Positions 1 to 8,694 of a DNA stretch of 64,000 nt are shown here, piece by piece (position 1 is the first letter of the stretch; every line of letters starts with the position of its first letter). This DNA is from Bacillota bacterium (lineage in GTDB: Bacteria; Bacillota; Clostridia; SK-Y3). The notes under the pieces are model-generated. The model was not told the DNA's origin and did not search any database. It was given only the letters and a program-made list of their open reading frames with translations. A program made the translations under genes and the position numbers. The stretch is from positions 1 to 64,000 of the forward strand of contig JAKSBV010000396.1 of NCBI GenBank assembly GCA_022360955.1, read 5' to 3'.

Positions 1-90
1 AGGCCCATTCAGGAAAGTGACATGGGTACAGACCCCCAGACACACTAAAACCATGTGTGTCAGATGGTTCAGTCCCCAAGTCACTTTCCC
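1..90. repeat. 90-bp imperfect palindromic repeat, copy 1
   Basis: The first 90 bases recur at 57889-57978 in the same orientation with about two substitutions. The two halves are imperfect reverse complements, from GGAAAGTGAC on the left to GTCACTTTCC on the right, so the element can fold into one long hairpin. It has no coding potential and resembles REP-like intergenic palindromes. The left boundary is uncertain because the window starts here. Confidence 0.85.
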
Positions 91-135
91 ACCTCCGTTT
101 TTCGGATCATGGACTTTGTTTTCAATACTATACTA

Positions 136-164
136 CTGACAAATTATTATATATAAGGTATAAT
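136..164 (+). promoter_or_regulatory. Sigma-A-type promoter of the lipoprotein gene
   Basis: CTGACA (136-141) and TATAAT (159-164) are separated by 17 bases, close to the vegetative consensus. The predicted start is near 171, which leaves a short leader before the AAAGGGGA ribosome binding site and the ATG at 198. Confidence 0.65.
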
Positions 165-197
165 GTTCTTATGGAGTTTTGAAAGGGGATTCCATAT

Positions 198-776
198 ATG
201 CGTTTCAAAAAAATAATAATAGGCACAATAGTGGTTATGCAACTATTTACAATCGTTAGTTGTACTCATAAACCTAATGACCTTATGCTTGAAATAACTC
301 ATTTAAAAACTAATATTGAGGAACAATCTGCCCTTATAGATGAACATAAAATGGAAATTGCTTCTTTAAACAATAAGCTTGATTCTTTAAATGCTGAAAC
401 GGAAGAGCTGTATCATAACCTTAAAACCCTGTCTCTAACGGAGAAAACATTAATGCAGACCATTGATATTGCAGCCAAATTCACTGTGGCTTTTATTAAA
501 AAGGATGTTGATACACTAACGATTTATGCAGCAGACAATCTTGTTATAAATCATAAAGAAATATCTAATGCTGAAACAAATACCGCAGTACCTTATCTTA
601 AGAATAATAACTTGGATTATAGGCTAAATAGTTATGGTTTGGAAAATAAACAGATGTTTTATTAGTTTATGATACTTGATACAACTACCGATAATGTTTC
701 CGGTTTTTTTGTCAATCTTTTTCTTAAACGTACTGACGGCGCTTGGAGAGTAAGTAATATTGAGCTTGATATTTGA
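198..776 (+). pseudogene. Putative coiled-coil lipoprotein with an in-frame TAG (possible pseudogene)
   Basis: The reading frame opens at the ATG at 198 behind AAAGGGGA. It encodes a lipoprotein signal peptide with lipobox TIVSC (Cys22), then a coiled-coil-like segment at about residues 30-80, then a small alpha/beta region. A TAG at 663-665 ends the frame after 155 residues. The same frame then stays open for 36 more codons to a TGA at 774-776. That extension ends in [13 protein letters not shown], which looks like the last strand of NTF2-like domains of secreted lipoproteins. A different frame just before the TAG (VLLVYDT) is also protein-like, so a compensating frameshift pair is an alternative. 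The family is not recognised. An esterase gene follows 53 bases later. The gene may be degraded, truncated but functional, or affected by a sequencing error. Confidence 0.6.
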
Positions 777-829
777 TCATAAAGAATGTACCGCAAAGCG
801 AAAAAAGCAGGCCGGGAGGAGAACGTAAG

Positions 830-1621
830 ATGGCATTTATAACGTGCAATTTTTTTTCCGAAGTGTTAGGTATTTCAACCGCAATGAATGTAATATTACC
901 TGAAAGTACAAAAGGGCAGATTGGGATGACAGCAGAATCTTTCGGTTTAAAGCATCCCACCCTTTACCTGCTGCATGGGTTATCCGACGACCATACGATA
1001 TGGATGAGGCGGACATCTATAGAAAGATATGCTGCCCCCCTTGGATTGGCAGTGGTTATGCCGGCAGCCAACAGAAGTTATTATACGGACATGGCGTGCG
1101 GACATAAGTATTGGGCCTTCATCAGTGAGGAACTGCCTCACATTGCAAGAGGCTTCTTTCATCTTTCCGATGCACGGGAGGATAATTTTGTGGCAGGGCT
1201 TTCGATGGGAGGATATGGTGCATTCAAGCTGGTACTTAGACATCCGGACAAATTTGCTGCGGCTGCAAGTCTTTCGGGAGCGCTGGATATAAGCGCAAGA
1301 GTCAAAAGGAATGATGATGACCTATGGCAGTATGGTGAACTTAAAAATATATTTGGGGATTTGGACAATATCAAAGGAACCGAGAATGAATTATTCTATC
1401 TTGCAGAACAGGTTATGGGTGCAGCGAGCCCAAGGCCTTTACTATACCAATGCTGCGGTATACAGGACCTTTGCTATGAAGACAACCTCCGTTTCAAGAA
1501 ACATTGTGAAAAAATAGGACTGGAGGTTACCTATAAAGAGGGTGAGGGGACTCACGAGTGGGGGTTCTGGGATCAAGCCATTCAAGAGGTGCTCAAATGG
1601 CTGCCGATACAATCAAATTGA
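830..1621 (+). CDS. Alpha/beta-hydrolase esterase (esterase D / tributyrin esterase type)
   Basis: This 263-residue cytoplasmic protein belongs to the putative esterase family (PF00756) that includes S-formylglutathione hydrolases and small-ester esterases. The nucleophile elbow GLSMGG places the serine at residue 125. Asp213 (GIQDLCYED) and His242 (GTHEWGFWD) are the likely triad partners. The oxyanion-side motif LLHGLSDD is at about 47-54. The start is the ATG at 830, seven bases after GGGAGGAGA; an upstream in-frame start at 773 lacks a comparable site. There is no signal peptide. The substrate is unknown; simple acyl esters or acetylated sugars are typical of the family. It may be co-transcribed with the lipoprotein gene just upstream. 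Confidence 0.85.
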   Translation: MAFITCNFFSEVLGISTAMNVILPESTKGQIGMTAESFGLKHPTLYLLHGLSDDHTIWMRRTSIERYAAPLGLAVVMPAANRSYYTDMACGHKYWAFISEELPHIARGFFHLSDAREDNFVAGLSMGGYGAFKLVLRHPDKFAAAASLSGALDISARVKRNDDDLWQYGELKNIFGDLDNIKGTENELFYLAEQVMGAASPRPLLYQCCGIQDLCYEDNLRFKKHCEKIGLEVTYKEGEGTHEWGFWDQAIQEVLKWLPIQSN

Positions 1622-1650
1622 AGGCAGATCAATAGCACAGCCTTTAGCAC

Positions 1651-2364
1651 CTACTCGAATCGGAACACTCCCAGGGCCTTAAGTGTCTGTCTGTCGATTT
1701 CATTATGGGGAGGGATGCCGTTTTGTTCTTGAATTGCAAAGATGGCAGCTTTCATCCTATCCCCGTATATGCCGTCAATCTCCCATTTATACAGCCCTTT
1801 TTTTCTTAATATCATCTGTACATGCATGACATCGGTGCCTCTATCACCGGGAACGATGGTCCGTGGATTCAGGCCAAAGGGGCTGTAAGTTCCTTTGGTG
1901 ATGATCACAGGTGTCCCCGGGGGTACGATTTTCCATAATGCTTCGGCGTGGTGATTATACATGCGTATACACCCATGGGAAGAACTGCGCCCGATGGATG
2001 ACGGACGAGAGGTGCCGTGTATGCCGTATTTTCCCCAAGGTACGTTCAATCCCATCCAGTATCCCCCAAAACCGTTTCCCCATTTACCCTTATGGATTAT
2101 TTTCCAAGTGCCGAAAGGTGAGGGGGTCTTTTCTTTTCCACCGGCCACAGGGTATTTCTTGATGATTTCTCTGTCTTTGAAAAGATATAATCGATATTCG
2201 GATAAATCAATATATATTTCATAAGGATTTTTTTGAGAGAAGGTGAGCTGCTGCGCGTTTTCCCAAGATATATAGTCATGTTTGGAATGATGGGCAGGGT
2301 TTATAATAAAGTGCAGCAATGCAGCAGAGATAAGCAGGAAGATGGCGGATCGAACTTTTTTCAA
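1651..2364 (-). CDS. L,D-transpeptidase (YkuD domain) with C-terminal peptidoglycan-binding domain
   Basis: This 237-residue exported protein probably makes 3-3 peptidoglycan cross-links or attaches groups to the wall. Residues 1-22 form a signal peptide or membrane anchor. The YkuD domain (about 48-157) carries HG (116-117) and SHGCIRM (129-135), with Cys132 as catalytic nucleophile. Residues 165-235 look like a PG_binding_1 domain (GDRGTDVMHVQ, GIYGD). The start is a TTG at 2362-2364 behind GAGGTGAT. The gene converges with the esterase gene, 29 bases apart. Linkage of the YkuD domain with a peptidoglycan-binding repeat is common in Firmicutes. Confidence 0.9.
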   Translation of the reverse strand: MKKVRSAIFLLISAALLHFIINPAHHSKHDYISWENAQQLTFSQKNPYEIYIDLSEYRLYLFKDREIIKKYPVAGGKEKTPSPFGTWKIIHKGKWGNGFGGYWMGLNVPWGKYGIHGTSRPSSIGRSSSHGCIRMYNHHAEALWKIVPPGTPVIITKGTYSPFGLNPRTIVPGDRGTDVMHVQMILRKKGLYKWEIDGIYGDRMKAAIFAIQEQNGIPPHNEIDRQTLKALGVFRFE

Positions 2365-2414
2365 ATTGTATCACCTCGAATAAGAATACATTCAATTATA
2401 TTTATATTGAGATA

Positions 2415-2479
2415 TGGAAAAAAATAGAATACAAATCATTAGAGCCATCGCAAATTTGCGATGGCTCTAATGATTTGTA
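2415..2479 (-). terminator. 50-bp perfect palindrome followed by T-run
   Basis: Bases 2430-2479 are a perfect palindrome with 25-bp arms and no loop bases (core CGCAAATTTGCG). On the minus strand the hairpin is followed by ATTCTATTTTTTTCC, the layout of a rho-independent terminator. It lies 4 bases after the stop of the 34-codon reading frame at 2484-2588 and separates it from the L,D-transpeptidase gene. Confidence 0.7.
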
Positions 2480-2483
2480 CAGA

Positions 2484-2588
2484 TTACCGTTCCCGGATAA
2501 TGGTCTCATGAACCAATTCTTCGATCTTTTCCCCCTTTTCATCGAAAATTTTTGTAGACACAAACACTTTTTCCTCTTCCTGGGTCAT
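2484..2588 (-). CDS. Small acidic protein, 34 residues, unknown function
   Basis: A short minus-strand frame encodes a charged protein that begins MTQEEEKVFVSTKIFDEKGE and ends ETIIRER. It has a well-placed GGGAGGG site 6 bases before the ATG at 2588, and a terminator-like palindrome follows its stop directly. The hydrophobic/charged alternation suggests two beta strands and a helix. No family is recognised. The RBS-frame-terminator layout is the argument that it is real; a chance frame of this length cannot be excluded. Confidence 0.5.
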   Translation of the reverse strand: MTQEEEKVFVSTKIFDEKGEKIEELVHETIIRER

Positions 2589-2726
2589 TCGCATCCCTCC
2601 CATCACTAATATATTATTAAACGGAATACTTGTTTCATGACAAAATATATTAAAGGGGAAAAAGAATTTATACGATCTCTAGAGGCAAGCCAAATCTCCC
2701 CTTAGCGGATAGCTTTTCTAAATTAA

Positions 2727-2823
2727 AGATACCCAATTACAACCTAAAGATACTATTTACACAAATAATAATGGTTTTACGTTTTTTGCGTAAATATAAA
2801 TTCACTTTTAAAGCTGGGTATCT
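2727..2823. repeat. MITE-like 98-bp family, copy A
   Basis: Ends AGATACCC...GGGTATCT form a terminal inverted repeat. An inner pair, ATTTACACAAA and TTTTTTGCGTAAATAT, lets the whole element fold on itself. It ends 5 bases from the glgC stop codon, so it forms the 3' untranslated region of glgC. Confidence 0.8.
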
Positions 2824-2828
2824 ATATA

Positions 2829-4076
2829 TTATGATACATTGGAAACCGTCAAAGGTGCATTCTCAAAATTTTCAATACTTATAATAGAATTCTTTCTAAT
2901 TTTCGTGTTCTTGCGGAGTATAAGGCTTTCACCGATAATTGCAAGCTGAGGCTGTTTATCGTTTGAAAAGCTTGAAGCTTTTTCCGATTCGTCATAGCCA
3001 ATATGACAGCCGTCACTGATAATGGTTTTTTCGGAGACAATCGCATTTTCAATGATTACATTGGAGCCTATTTTTACATTCGGCATAATCACAGAGTTTC
3101 GTATGATTGTATTTTTTCCCACATAAACACCGGGGAAAAGCACGGATCTTTCCATTTGCCCGAATATCAGACACCCTTCATTAATTAACGAATGATTGAC
3201 TTTGGCGGAGCTGGCAATATAATTCGGAGGCTGCGCAGGATTGACGGAATAAATAGGCCATTGAGGGTCAAAAAGGTCCAGTTGGGGCTGATCCGATAAT
3301 AGATCCATATTGGCTTCCCAATAACTTTGAATGGTGCCGACATCCTTCCAGTAACCGTTAAATCGGTAGGCAAGCATGTTGAGGCGATCATTCAGCATCT
3401 TTGGGATGATGTTTTTTCCAAAGTCGTTGCTGGAAAGCGAGTCCTGGTTGTCTTTGGTCAGATAATTTTTTAATACTTTCCAATTAAATATATATACACC
3501 CATGGAAGCCAGATTGCTGCTAGTCTTCTTAGGCTTTTCCTGGAATTCTTTTATCCTGTTTTGTTCATCGGTGCGCATGATGCCAAATCGACTTGTTTCC
3601 TCCCACGGCACTTCAATAACCGAAATCGTAACATCAGCATTTTTTTGTTTATGGGCCTTGAGCATAAGGGAGTAGTCCATTTTATAGATATGATCGCCGG
3701 ATAAAATAATGACATATTCCGGAGCATACTGGTCCACAAAATTTTTATTTTGGTAGATGGCGTTGGCAGTCCCTTTATACCATTCGCCGCCCCGCTGCTT
3801 GACATAGGGAGGAAGCATGGTGATCCCTCCGTGTTTCCTGTCCAAGTCCCACGGACTGCCGTTGCCTATATGTGAATGTAATACTAGATGCCGATATTGT
3901 GTGAGGACCCCGATGGTGTCCAATCCGGAGTTCGAACAATTGCTCAATGTAAAATCGATGATGCGATATTTAGCACCAAAAGGAACGGCAGGTTTAGCCA
4001 TTTTTCGCGTAAGAATTCCTAACCGGCTGCCCTGGCCTCCTGCCAAAATCATAGCAATGCATTCTTTTTTTTGCAT
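2829..4076 (-). CDS. glgC: Glucose-1-phosphate adenylyltransferase (ADP-glucose pyrophosphorylase)
   Basis: GlgC makes ADP-glucose from ATP and glucose-1-phosphate, the committed step of bacterial glycogen synthesis. The 415-residue protein has the nucleotidyltransferase signature GGQGSRL (13-19), the regulatory-site KPAVPFG (28-34), [12 protein letters not shown], and the sugar-phosphate region [12 protein letters not shown]-terminal left-handed beta-helix with hexapeptide repeats begins at about residue 290. The start is the ATG at 4076, with GGAGG at 4084-4088; an upstream in-frame start at 4181 has no such site. No glgD, glgA or glgB lies beside it, so it stands alone here, unlike the usual clostridial glg operons. 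The last 40 residues are less typical of the family. Confidence 0.93.
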   Translation of the reverse strand: MQKKECIAMILAGGQGSRLGILTRKMAKPAVPFGAKYRIIDFTLSNCSNSGLDTIGVLTQYRHLVLHSHIGNGSPWDLDRKHGGITMLPPYVKQRGGEWYKGTANAIYQNKNFVDQYAPEYVIILSGDHIYKMDYSLMLKAHKQKNADVTISVIEVPWEETSRFGIMRTDEQNRIKEFQEKPKKTSSNLASMGVYIFNWKVLKNYLTKDNQDSLSSNDFGKNIIPKMLNDRLNMLAYRFNGYWKDVGTIQSYWEANMDLLSDQPQLDLFDPQWPIYSVNPAQPPNYIASSAKVNHSLINEGCLIFGQMERSVLFPGVYVGKNTIIRNSVIMPNVKIGSNVIIENAIVSEKTIISDGCHIGYDESEKASSFSNDKQPQLAIIGESLILRKNTKIRKNSIISIENFENAPLTVSNVS

Positions 4077-4209
4077 ATGGTTGCCTCCTAAAATTTTTAT
4101 TCGATGTAGCTTATAATATTTACATAAACGGTTGTCTTTATGCGTATTCCATCCATTGTTTATTCTTGACGGATATCGCACTTTAAAATGTTCTTGTTCA
4201 CATTTATAT

Positions 4210-4427
4210 ATAGATAATAAACAGTAAAGTTGGAAATATAATCGTACTCCAGCAACAGGTATTCCGAATCTAAGAGCTTGTATTGCTTACTTCGGGCGGG
4301 CTTCAAAACTCGCTGGCGCTCAGACAGTTGAAGCCGCTTTTCCTACGCTACGCAAACAATCTCTAAGATTCTCCATAAGGTCACTTCCATACGATTATAT
4401 TTCTAGTTCTAGCATTTATTATCTTTA
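4210..4427. repeat. Long-TIR intergenic repeat family, copy 1
   Basis: A 218-bp element with inverted ends of about 36 bp (GATAATAAA...GAAATATAATCGTA). It is homologous in inverse orientation to 36721-36981 and shares its ends with 57628-57845. The interior holds an inverted pair around GGCTTCAA/TTGAAGCC. There is no coding capacity. Confidence 0.75.
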
Positions 4428-4515
4428 ATAAAATCACCTCCCCTCTTTAAAATATGATAGAATAAAAAAAATAGAACACGAAATGGTTTTGAGAAACATA
4501 ATTGGATATAAATGT

Positions 4516-4544
4516 AAAAAAACCGCACGGCCTGTCGCCGGGCG
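4516..4544 (-). terminator. Terminator-like hairpin on the minus strand, upstream of glgC
   Basis: Read on the minus strand, CGCCCGGC-GACA-GGCCGTGCGG is a GC-rich stem with one mismatch followed directly by seven Ts. It points toward glgC but lies about 450 bases before its start, so it would either stop antisense transcription from the rhomboid-like gene or attenuate a long glgC leader. Confidence 0.5.
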
Positions 4545-4587
4545 TTAAAGAAAAATTTTATTATATCCGTATAAGGTATAAAAAGTG

Positions 4588-4615
4588 TTTACTATCGTAA
4601 ATATTATGCTATAAT
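4588..4615 (+). promoter_or_regulatory. Promoter of the rhomboid-like gene
   Basis: TTTACT (4588-4593) and TATAAT (4610-4615) are separated by 16 bases. The expected transcript would start near 4622 and carry the hairpin at 4661-4684 in its leader. Confidence 0.6.
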
Positions 4616-4660
4616 AGAACTAAATTCGAAACTCAATATCTATTCATAAGAAAAGGCAAT

Positions 4661-4684
4661 GGCTAGGTTGAGGCTAACCTAGCC
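4661..4684 (+). other. Perfect leader hairpin
   Basis: GGCTAGGTT and AACCTAGCC pair perfectly around the 6-base loop GAGGCT. The stem is followed by GTTTATATAT rather than a run of Ts, so it is a weak terminator at best and may be a 5'-UTR structure of the gene that follows. Confidence 0.5.
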
Positions 4685-4758
4685 GTTTATATATGTATAA
4701 GCATCAAATATACGCTGCTTTTCGAATGTGTGATTGTTTACGGGAAAGGTGTGTTGAA

Positions 4759-5583
4759 ATGAACTGGTTAGATAAACTGGAAAAAAAATTCGGCCATTTG
4801 GCCATTAAAGGAATCATTACTTACATTATAGGATTAAATGCATTTATCTATTTATTACAATGGATGGACCCCGGGATTATTGGTAAACTGACGCTTGTTC
4901 CGTCACGGGTTATAGCCGGGGAGGTATGGCGGTTGATTACCTATATTTTTATTCCGCCTCAGGTATCACCTTTGTGGATATTCTTTGCCCTTTATGTTGC
5001 TTATATGATCGGCAATAGTCTGGAACATGAATGGGGCAGCTTTAAATTTAATGTATACTATTTTTTTGGCATGATTGGTACAACGATAGCCGTGTTTATC
5101 ATCGGCGGCGGTGCAACGGCCACATACTTGAATTTATCTTTGTTTCTAGCCTTTGCCCATATTTTTCCCAATCATCAATTTCTATTGTTTTTCGTATTGC
5201 CGGTGAAAGTGAAGTATTTGGGATGGCTTAATTGGATCTATATAGGCTTTAATATATTGGTTTTACCTTTAGAATATAAGCTTATTCCCCTTATAACCGT
5301 CATTAACTTTTTTATTTTCTTTGGAAAAGACCTTTTTAGAAGAGCAAAGATCAATAGAGCCGTTCACTATAATCGCAGAAGATTTCAAGCCCATGTACCA
5401 AAAGATTTCACACTGCACAAATGTACCGTATGCGGTATTACGGAAAAGGACGACCCGAAAATGGATTTTAGATACTGCATGGATTGTGAAGGGGAGCATG
5501 AATACTGTATGGAACATTTGAAGACCCATGAGCATATTCGAAAAGGCGTAAATGAAAATGGTCAAGAGAAGGCGAGTGACTGA
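4759..5583 (+). CDS. Rhomboid-like membrane protein with C-terminal Cys/His zinc-binding tail; no Ser-protease motif
   Basis: The 274-residue protein has about six membrane segments between residues 15 and 195 in a rhomboid-like arrangement (EVWRLITYIFIP, the family's WR motif, followed by several hydrophobic helices). The GxSG catalytic motif expected in active rhomboids is absent; the corresponding stretch reads GGGATATYLNLSLFLAFAHI. The C-terminal soluble tail has CTVCG, CMDC and EYCMEHLKTHEH, probably a zinc-binding module. The start is the ATG at 4759 after AAAGGTG; the in-frame ATG at 4693 has no ribosome binding site. This suggests a pseudoprotease or scaffold rather than an enzyme, by analogy with iRhoms and derlins; that analogy is inference. 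Confidence 0.75.
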   Translation: MNWLDKLEKKFGHLAIKGIITYIIGLNAFIYLLQWMDPGIIGKLTLVPSRVIAGEVWRLITYIFIPPQVSPLWIFFALYVAYMIGNSLEHEWGSFKFNVYYFFGMIGTTIAVFIIGGGATATYLNLSLFLAFAHIFPNHQFLLFFVLPVKVKYLGWLNWIYIGFNILVLPLEYKLIPLITVINFFIFFGKDLFRRAKINRAVHYNRRRFQAHVPKDFTLHKCTVCGITEKDDPKMDFRYCMDCEGEHEYCMEHLKTHEHIRKGVNENGQEKASD

Positions 5584-5693
5584 TATCCATATAATGATTT
5601 TTTAACATAAAATTAATATTCTTTTAATGCAAAACTAACTCTATTCACATATATTATATATTCAGAGGATTATGTGTAGTGGAGGAAAAAGTG

Positions 5694-7529
5694 ATGGACG
5701 CGATAGCAATTGACTTCTTTAATAGCTACATATCGGAAGAATATAATCGTGATAATGTAAGAAAAGTAGAAGAAAGTAAAGCTTTTCTGGAAAAATGTTT
5801 TGAAGATATATTGAAAAAAGGTGATATAAGAACCTTTTTTCAACCCATTGTTTCTTTTGAAAATGCAGATATTTTAGGTTATGAAGCACTTTCCCGAGGT
5901 CCTGTGGGTTCTCCGCCGGAATTTCCGGATATACTTTTCGGGACGGCTAGATCTTTAGGCAGAACCTGGGACTTGGAATCCTTGTGCAGAACCAAGGCCC
6001 TTACATGTGCAAAAGGCATATTCCCGGAGTATATGCTTTTTTTAAACGTAGACCCTAATGTAATATATGATGAGAAGTTTATACGGGGCTTTACCAAAAA
6101 ATATTTAAACAAATACAATATTGATCCGGAAAATATTATTTTTGAAATCACCGAAAAATCATCGGTAAACGATTTTAAAACCTTTAAAAACGTGATTGAT
6201 AATTATAAAGAGCAGGGGTATAAAATCGCCATTGATGATGTTGGGGCAGGTTATTCCGGACTTTCTCTGCTGGCAGAAATCAGACCGCAGTATTTAAAGA
6301 TAGATATGAGTCTGATAAGAGATGTGGATAAAGACGGTTTAAAACAAGCCTTGCTCAAAACATTGTATGATTTTTGCCTGGTTACCAATATTAAAATGAT
6401 TGCCGAAGGCATCGAAACGGTTAATGAGCTTAATACACTGATAGATATTGGGGTTCATTATGGACAAGGCTACTTTATACAGCGTCCTTCTGCGGAATTT
6501 AAGGAATTGTCTGCTCCTGTCAAAAAGTTGATTACCGATCGAAACAAGTTGAAAAAAGTGGCCTATTATCATAACTCTTCTACCATTGCAATCGGAGATA
6601 TAGCAAAAATTAAGGAGGCCGTATCCCCGGAGACGTCAGGCATGGAATTATTCGAAAAGTTTAACAAAAACCCCAATGTGCGAGGGATCCCGGTAGTAGA
6701 TCATAATAAGCTCAAGGGACTTGTTATGAAAGACAAGTTTTTTGCAAAGTTAGGCACAAAATACGGTGTTGCAATTTTTATGAACAGGCCCATTGCGTTG
6801 CTCATGAATCGCAATCCCCTTGTTGTAGATTATTATACCCCTCTTGATCAAGTCTCCAAGCTGGCAATGGCGAGAAAAGAAGAAGAGCTTTATGATTATG
6901 TAGTCATCATTAAGAAAAACGATTACTACGGTATCATTACTGTTAAAGATTTACTGGAGAAGTCAATGCAACTCAAGATCAATTACGCCAAACACCTTAA
7001 TGCGTTAACAGGCTTACCGGGTAACAACCTGATTGAGAAGAAGATCTTGAATTTGATCGACAGCAATCAGCCCTATACCATTTTGTATATAGATGCGGAT
7101 AATTTTAAATCCTATAATGATGTTTACGGCTTTGAAAATGGGGACAAGCTCATACAATTGATTGCACAAATTTTATGTGAAGAGACCGAAAAGCATCCTG
7201 CAGCCGACAAATTTGTCGGGCATATCGGCGGGGATGATTTTATTGTCATGTTAAACGAATATAGCGTACAAACCTTATGTGACAACATCATACGACAATT
7301 CGATACAAAGGTTAGAGACTTATATAAAACGGAGGATGTGGCAAGAGAGTATATTATTGCGAAAAACAGGCACGGAGAAATAGAAAAATTTCCCTTGGTG
7401 ACCATTTCCCTTGCAGGCATCACCAACCGATACAAAAAGTATGCAGAACCGTCCGAACTTGCAGAAGCTGCGAGTAAAATGAAAAAGACCTGCAAATTGT
7501 TGTGGTGCAGCTGCAGCAATATTGAATAG
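5694..7529 (+). CDS. Cyclic di-GMP signalling protein: EAL - CBS pair - GGDEF
   Basis: The 611-residue cytoplasmic protein has three parts. An EAL phosphodiesterase domain (about 40-270) has intact motifs: YEALSR with EAL at 64-66, NVDPNV, EITEKS, DDVGAGYSGL, KIDMSLI and AEGIE. A CBS-domain pair spans about 285-420. A GGDEF domain (about 430-600) has GLPGN and the active-site variant GGDDF at about 512-516. EAL residues look catalytic; the GGDDF loop may be active or a GTP-binding regulator. The start is the ATG at 5694, 8 bases after GGAGG (5681-5685). No transmembrane segment or sensor domain is present, so the CBS pair, which usually binds adenine nucleotides, is the likely input. It converges with the pseudouridine synthase gene. 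Confidence 0.9.
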   Translation: MDAIAIDFFNSYISEEYNRDNVRKVEESKAFLEKCFEDILKKGDIRTFFQPIVSFENADILGYEALSRGPVGSPPEFPDILFGTARSLGRTWDLESLCRTKALTCAKGIFPEYMLFLNVDPNVIYDEKFIRGFTKKYLNKYNIDPENIIFEITEKSSVNDFKTFKNVIDNYKEQGYKIAIDDVGAGYSGLSLLAEIRPQYLKIDMSLIRDVDKDGLKQALLKTLYDFCLVTNIKMIAEGIETVNELNTLIDIGVHYGQGYFIQRPSAEFKELSAPVKKLITDRNKLKKVAYYHNSSTIAIGDIAKIKEAVSPETSGMELFEKFNKNPNVRGIPVVDHNKLKGLVMKDKFFAKLGTKYGVAIFMNRPIALLMNRNPLVVDYYTPLDQVSKLAMARKEEELYDYVVIIKKNDYYGIITVKDLLEKSMQLKINYAKHLNALTGLPGNNLIEKKILNLIDSNQPYTILYIDADNFKSYNDVYGFENGDKLIQLIAQILCEETEKHPAADKFVGHIGGDDFIVMLNEYSVQTLCDNIIRQFDTKVRDLYKTEDVAREYIIAKNRHGEIEKFPLVTISLAGITNRYKKYAEPSELAEAASKMKKTCKLLWCSCSNIE

Positions 7530-7564
7530 CATGTCAAGGGGCCGGTCCTTCTGACACGTTTTCA

Positions 7565-8539
7565 TCAAAGCATATCATAAGCTTGTCCCGTTGATGCAAA
7601 GTCCACTTCTTTTACCTCAAAACTTTTTCCTTTTAAACCATTCAGGATTCCGGCATCGGTTTTAAAATCAAATGTCAATTTATAGGCGTACAAAGCCTGA
7701 TAATGCACGCCCGGAAGATTTTTGCCGCCATATTTTCTATCTCCTGCCAGCGGGTGACCGATGGAAGAAAAATGTGCCCGGATTTGATGGGTTCTGCCTG
7801 TAATCAATTCCACTTCAACCAAACTCATATTGTTCTTTTCTTTTAAAACGTTATATTTTGTTACGATACTTTTGGCCTTACCTTGATGGGCATTGTATAT
7901 AGAGACCTTGTTTGTCGAGTGATCTTTGATAAGATAGCCCTCCAATTTCCCGTGCTTATGCTCAAGCAGGCCGTGGACAAGGCAAAGGTAGAACTTCCGG
8001 ATTTCCTTGTGCTTGATTTTTTCATTGACAATGCGCAAAGCCTCCGCATTCTTGGCCGCAATGACAATTCCTCCCGTATTTCGGTCAATTCTATTGCACA
8101 GTGCAGGCGCAAAAGTGTGTTCCGATTCGGGGTCAAATTCTTTCTTATGGTAAAGGTAGCTTTGGATATGGGTAATTAACGTATTTGTTTGCTCTTGCCC
8201 GGTGGGGTGCACCACCATACCCGGTTGTTTGTCTGTCAATAAAATGTTCTCATCTTCATAGATGATATGTATGTTCGGGTTAACGCCTTTAAAGGCTTCC
8301 GGCGCAATTTTTGTTTTGAACGCCTTTGTCTCTTCAAAAAAACTATCATTAATATATAAATCAATCACGTCGTTTTCTATCAATCTATAATTTTTTTCAA
8401 CCCTTTTGCCGTTTATTTTCACTCTTTTTTTCCTGATGGATTTATAGATCATGCCCAACGACATGGTTTTAAAATATTTTTGAAGAAACTTGTCAATACG
8501 TTGATTGGCGTCATTCGGTCCGACAATTATTGTTTTCAA
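7565..8539 (-). CDS. RluA-family RNA pseudouridine synthase with S4 domain
   Basis: This is a stand-alone pseudouridine synthase of the RluC/RluD/YlyB type, modifying uridines in rRNA or tRNA. An N-terminal S4 RNA-binding domain (about 12-75) precedes the catalytic domain. The motif NRIDRNTGG contains the catalytic aspartate; GRTHQIRAHF and HPLAGDRKYGG are the other family signatures. I place the start at the TTG at 8537-8539 because AGGGGTGAT lies at the right distance; a GTG at 8546-8548 would overlap that site. The protein is about 324 residues, the normal length. The exact rRNA target cannot be told from the sequence. Confidence 0.9.
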   Translation of the reverse strand: MKTIIVGPNDANQRIDKFLQKYFKTMSLGMIYKSIRKKRVKINGKRVEKNYRLIENDVIDLYINDSFFEETKAFKTKIAPEAFKGVNPNIHIIYEDENILLTDKQPGMVVHPTGQEQTNTLITHIQSYLYHKKEFDPESEHTFAPALCNRIDRNTGGIVIAAKNAEALRIVNEKIKHKEIRKFYLCLVHGLLEHKHGKLEGYLIKDHSTNKVSIYNAHQGKAKSIVTKYNVLKEKNNMSLVEVELITGRTHQIRAHFSSIGHPLAGDRKYGGKNLPGVHYQALYAYKLTFDFKTDAGILNGLKGKSFEVKEVDFASTGQAYDML

Positions 8540-8559
8540 CGGTATCACCCCTTTTGTTA

Positions 8560-8592
8560 GTGGACAGTGGACAGTGGACAGTTGACAGTTAA
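8560..8592. repeat. Degenerate GTGGACA heptamer tract
   Basis: Four near-perfect units of GTGGACA/GTTGACA in tandem directly upstream of the pseudouridine synthase gene. The same unit occurs at 22784-22830 and, as its complement (TGTCAAC), at 23128-23155. Confidence 0.75.
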
Positions 8593-8694
8593 GACCAGGT
8601 TTTTTCTATACGCTATTTATTCATTATGTATTATGCCTTTGATATTGTCAATTTATTTAGGGCTTTGAGTGTATTTCATTGAGTTGAAGAAACT

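Noticed and set aside
5584-5693. Possible c-di-GMP riboswitch ahead of the EAL-GGDEF gene
   Set aside because: The stretch is only 110 bases, AT-rich, and has none of the conserved GEMM sequence blocks.
7124-7537. 137-codon frame opposite the GGDEF domain
   Set aside because: It is antisense to conserved GGDDF-domain sequence and its composition is low-complexity hydrophobic.
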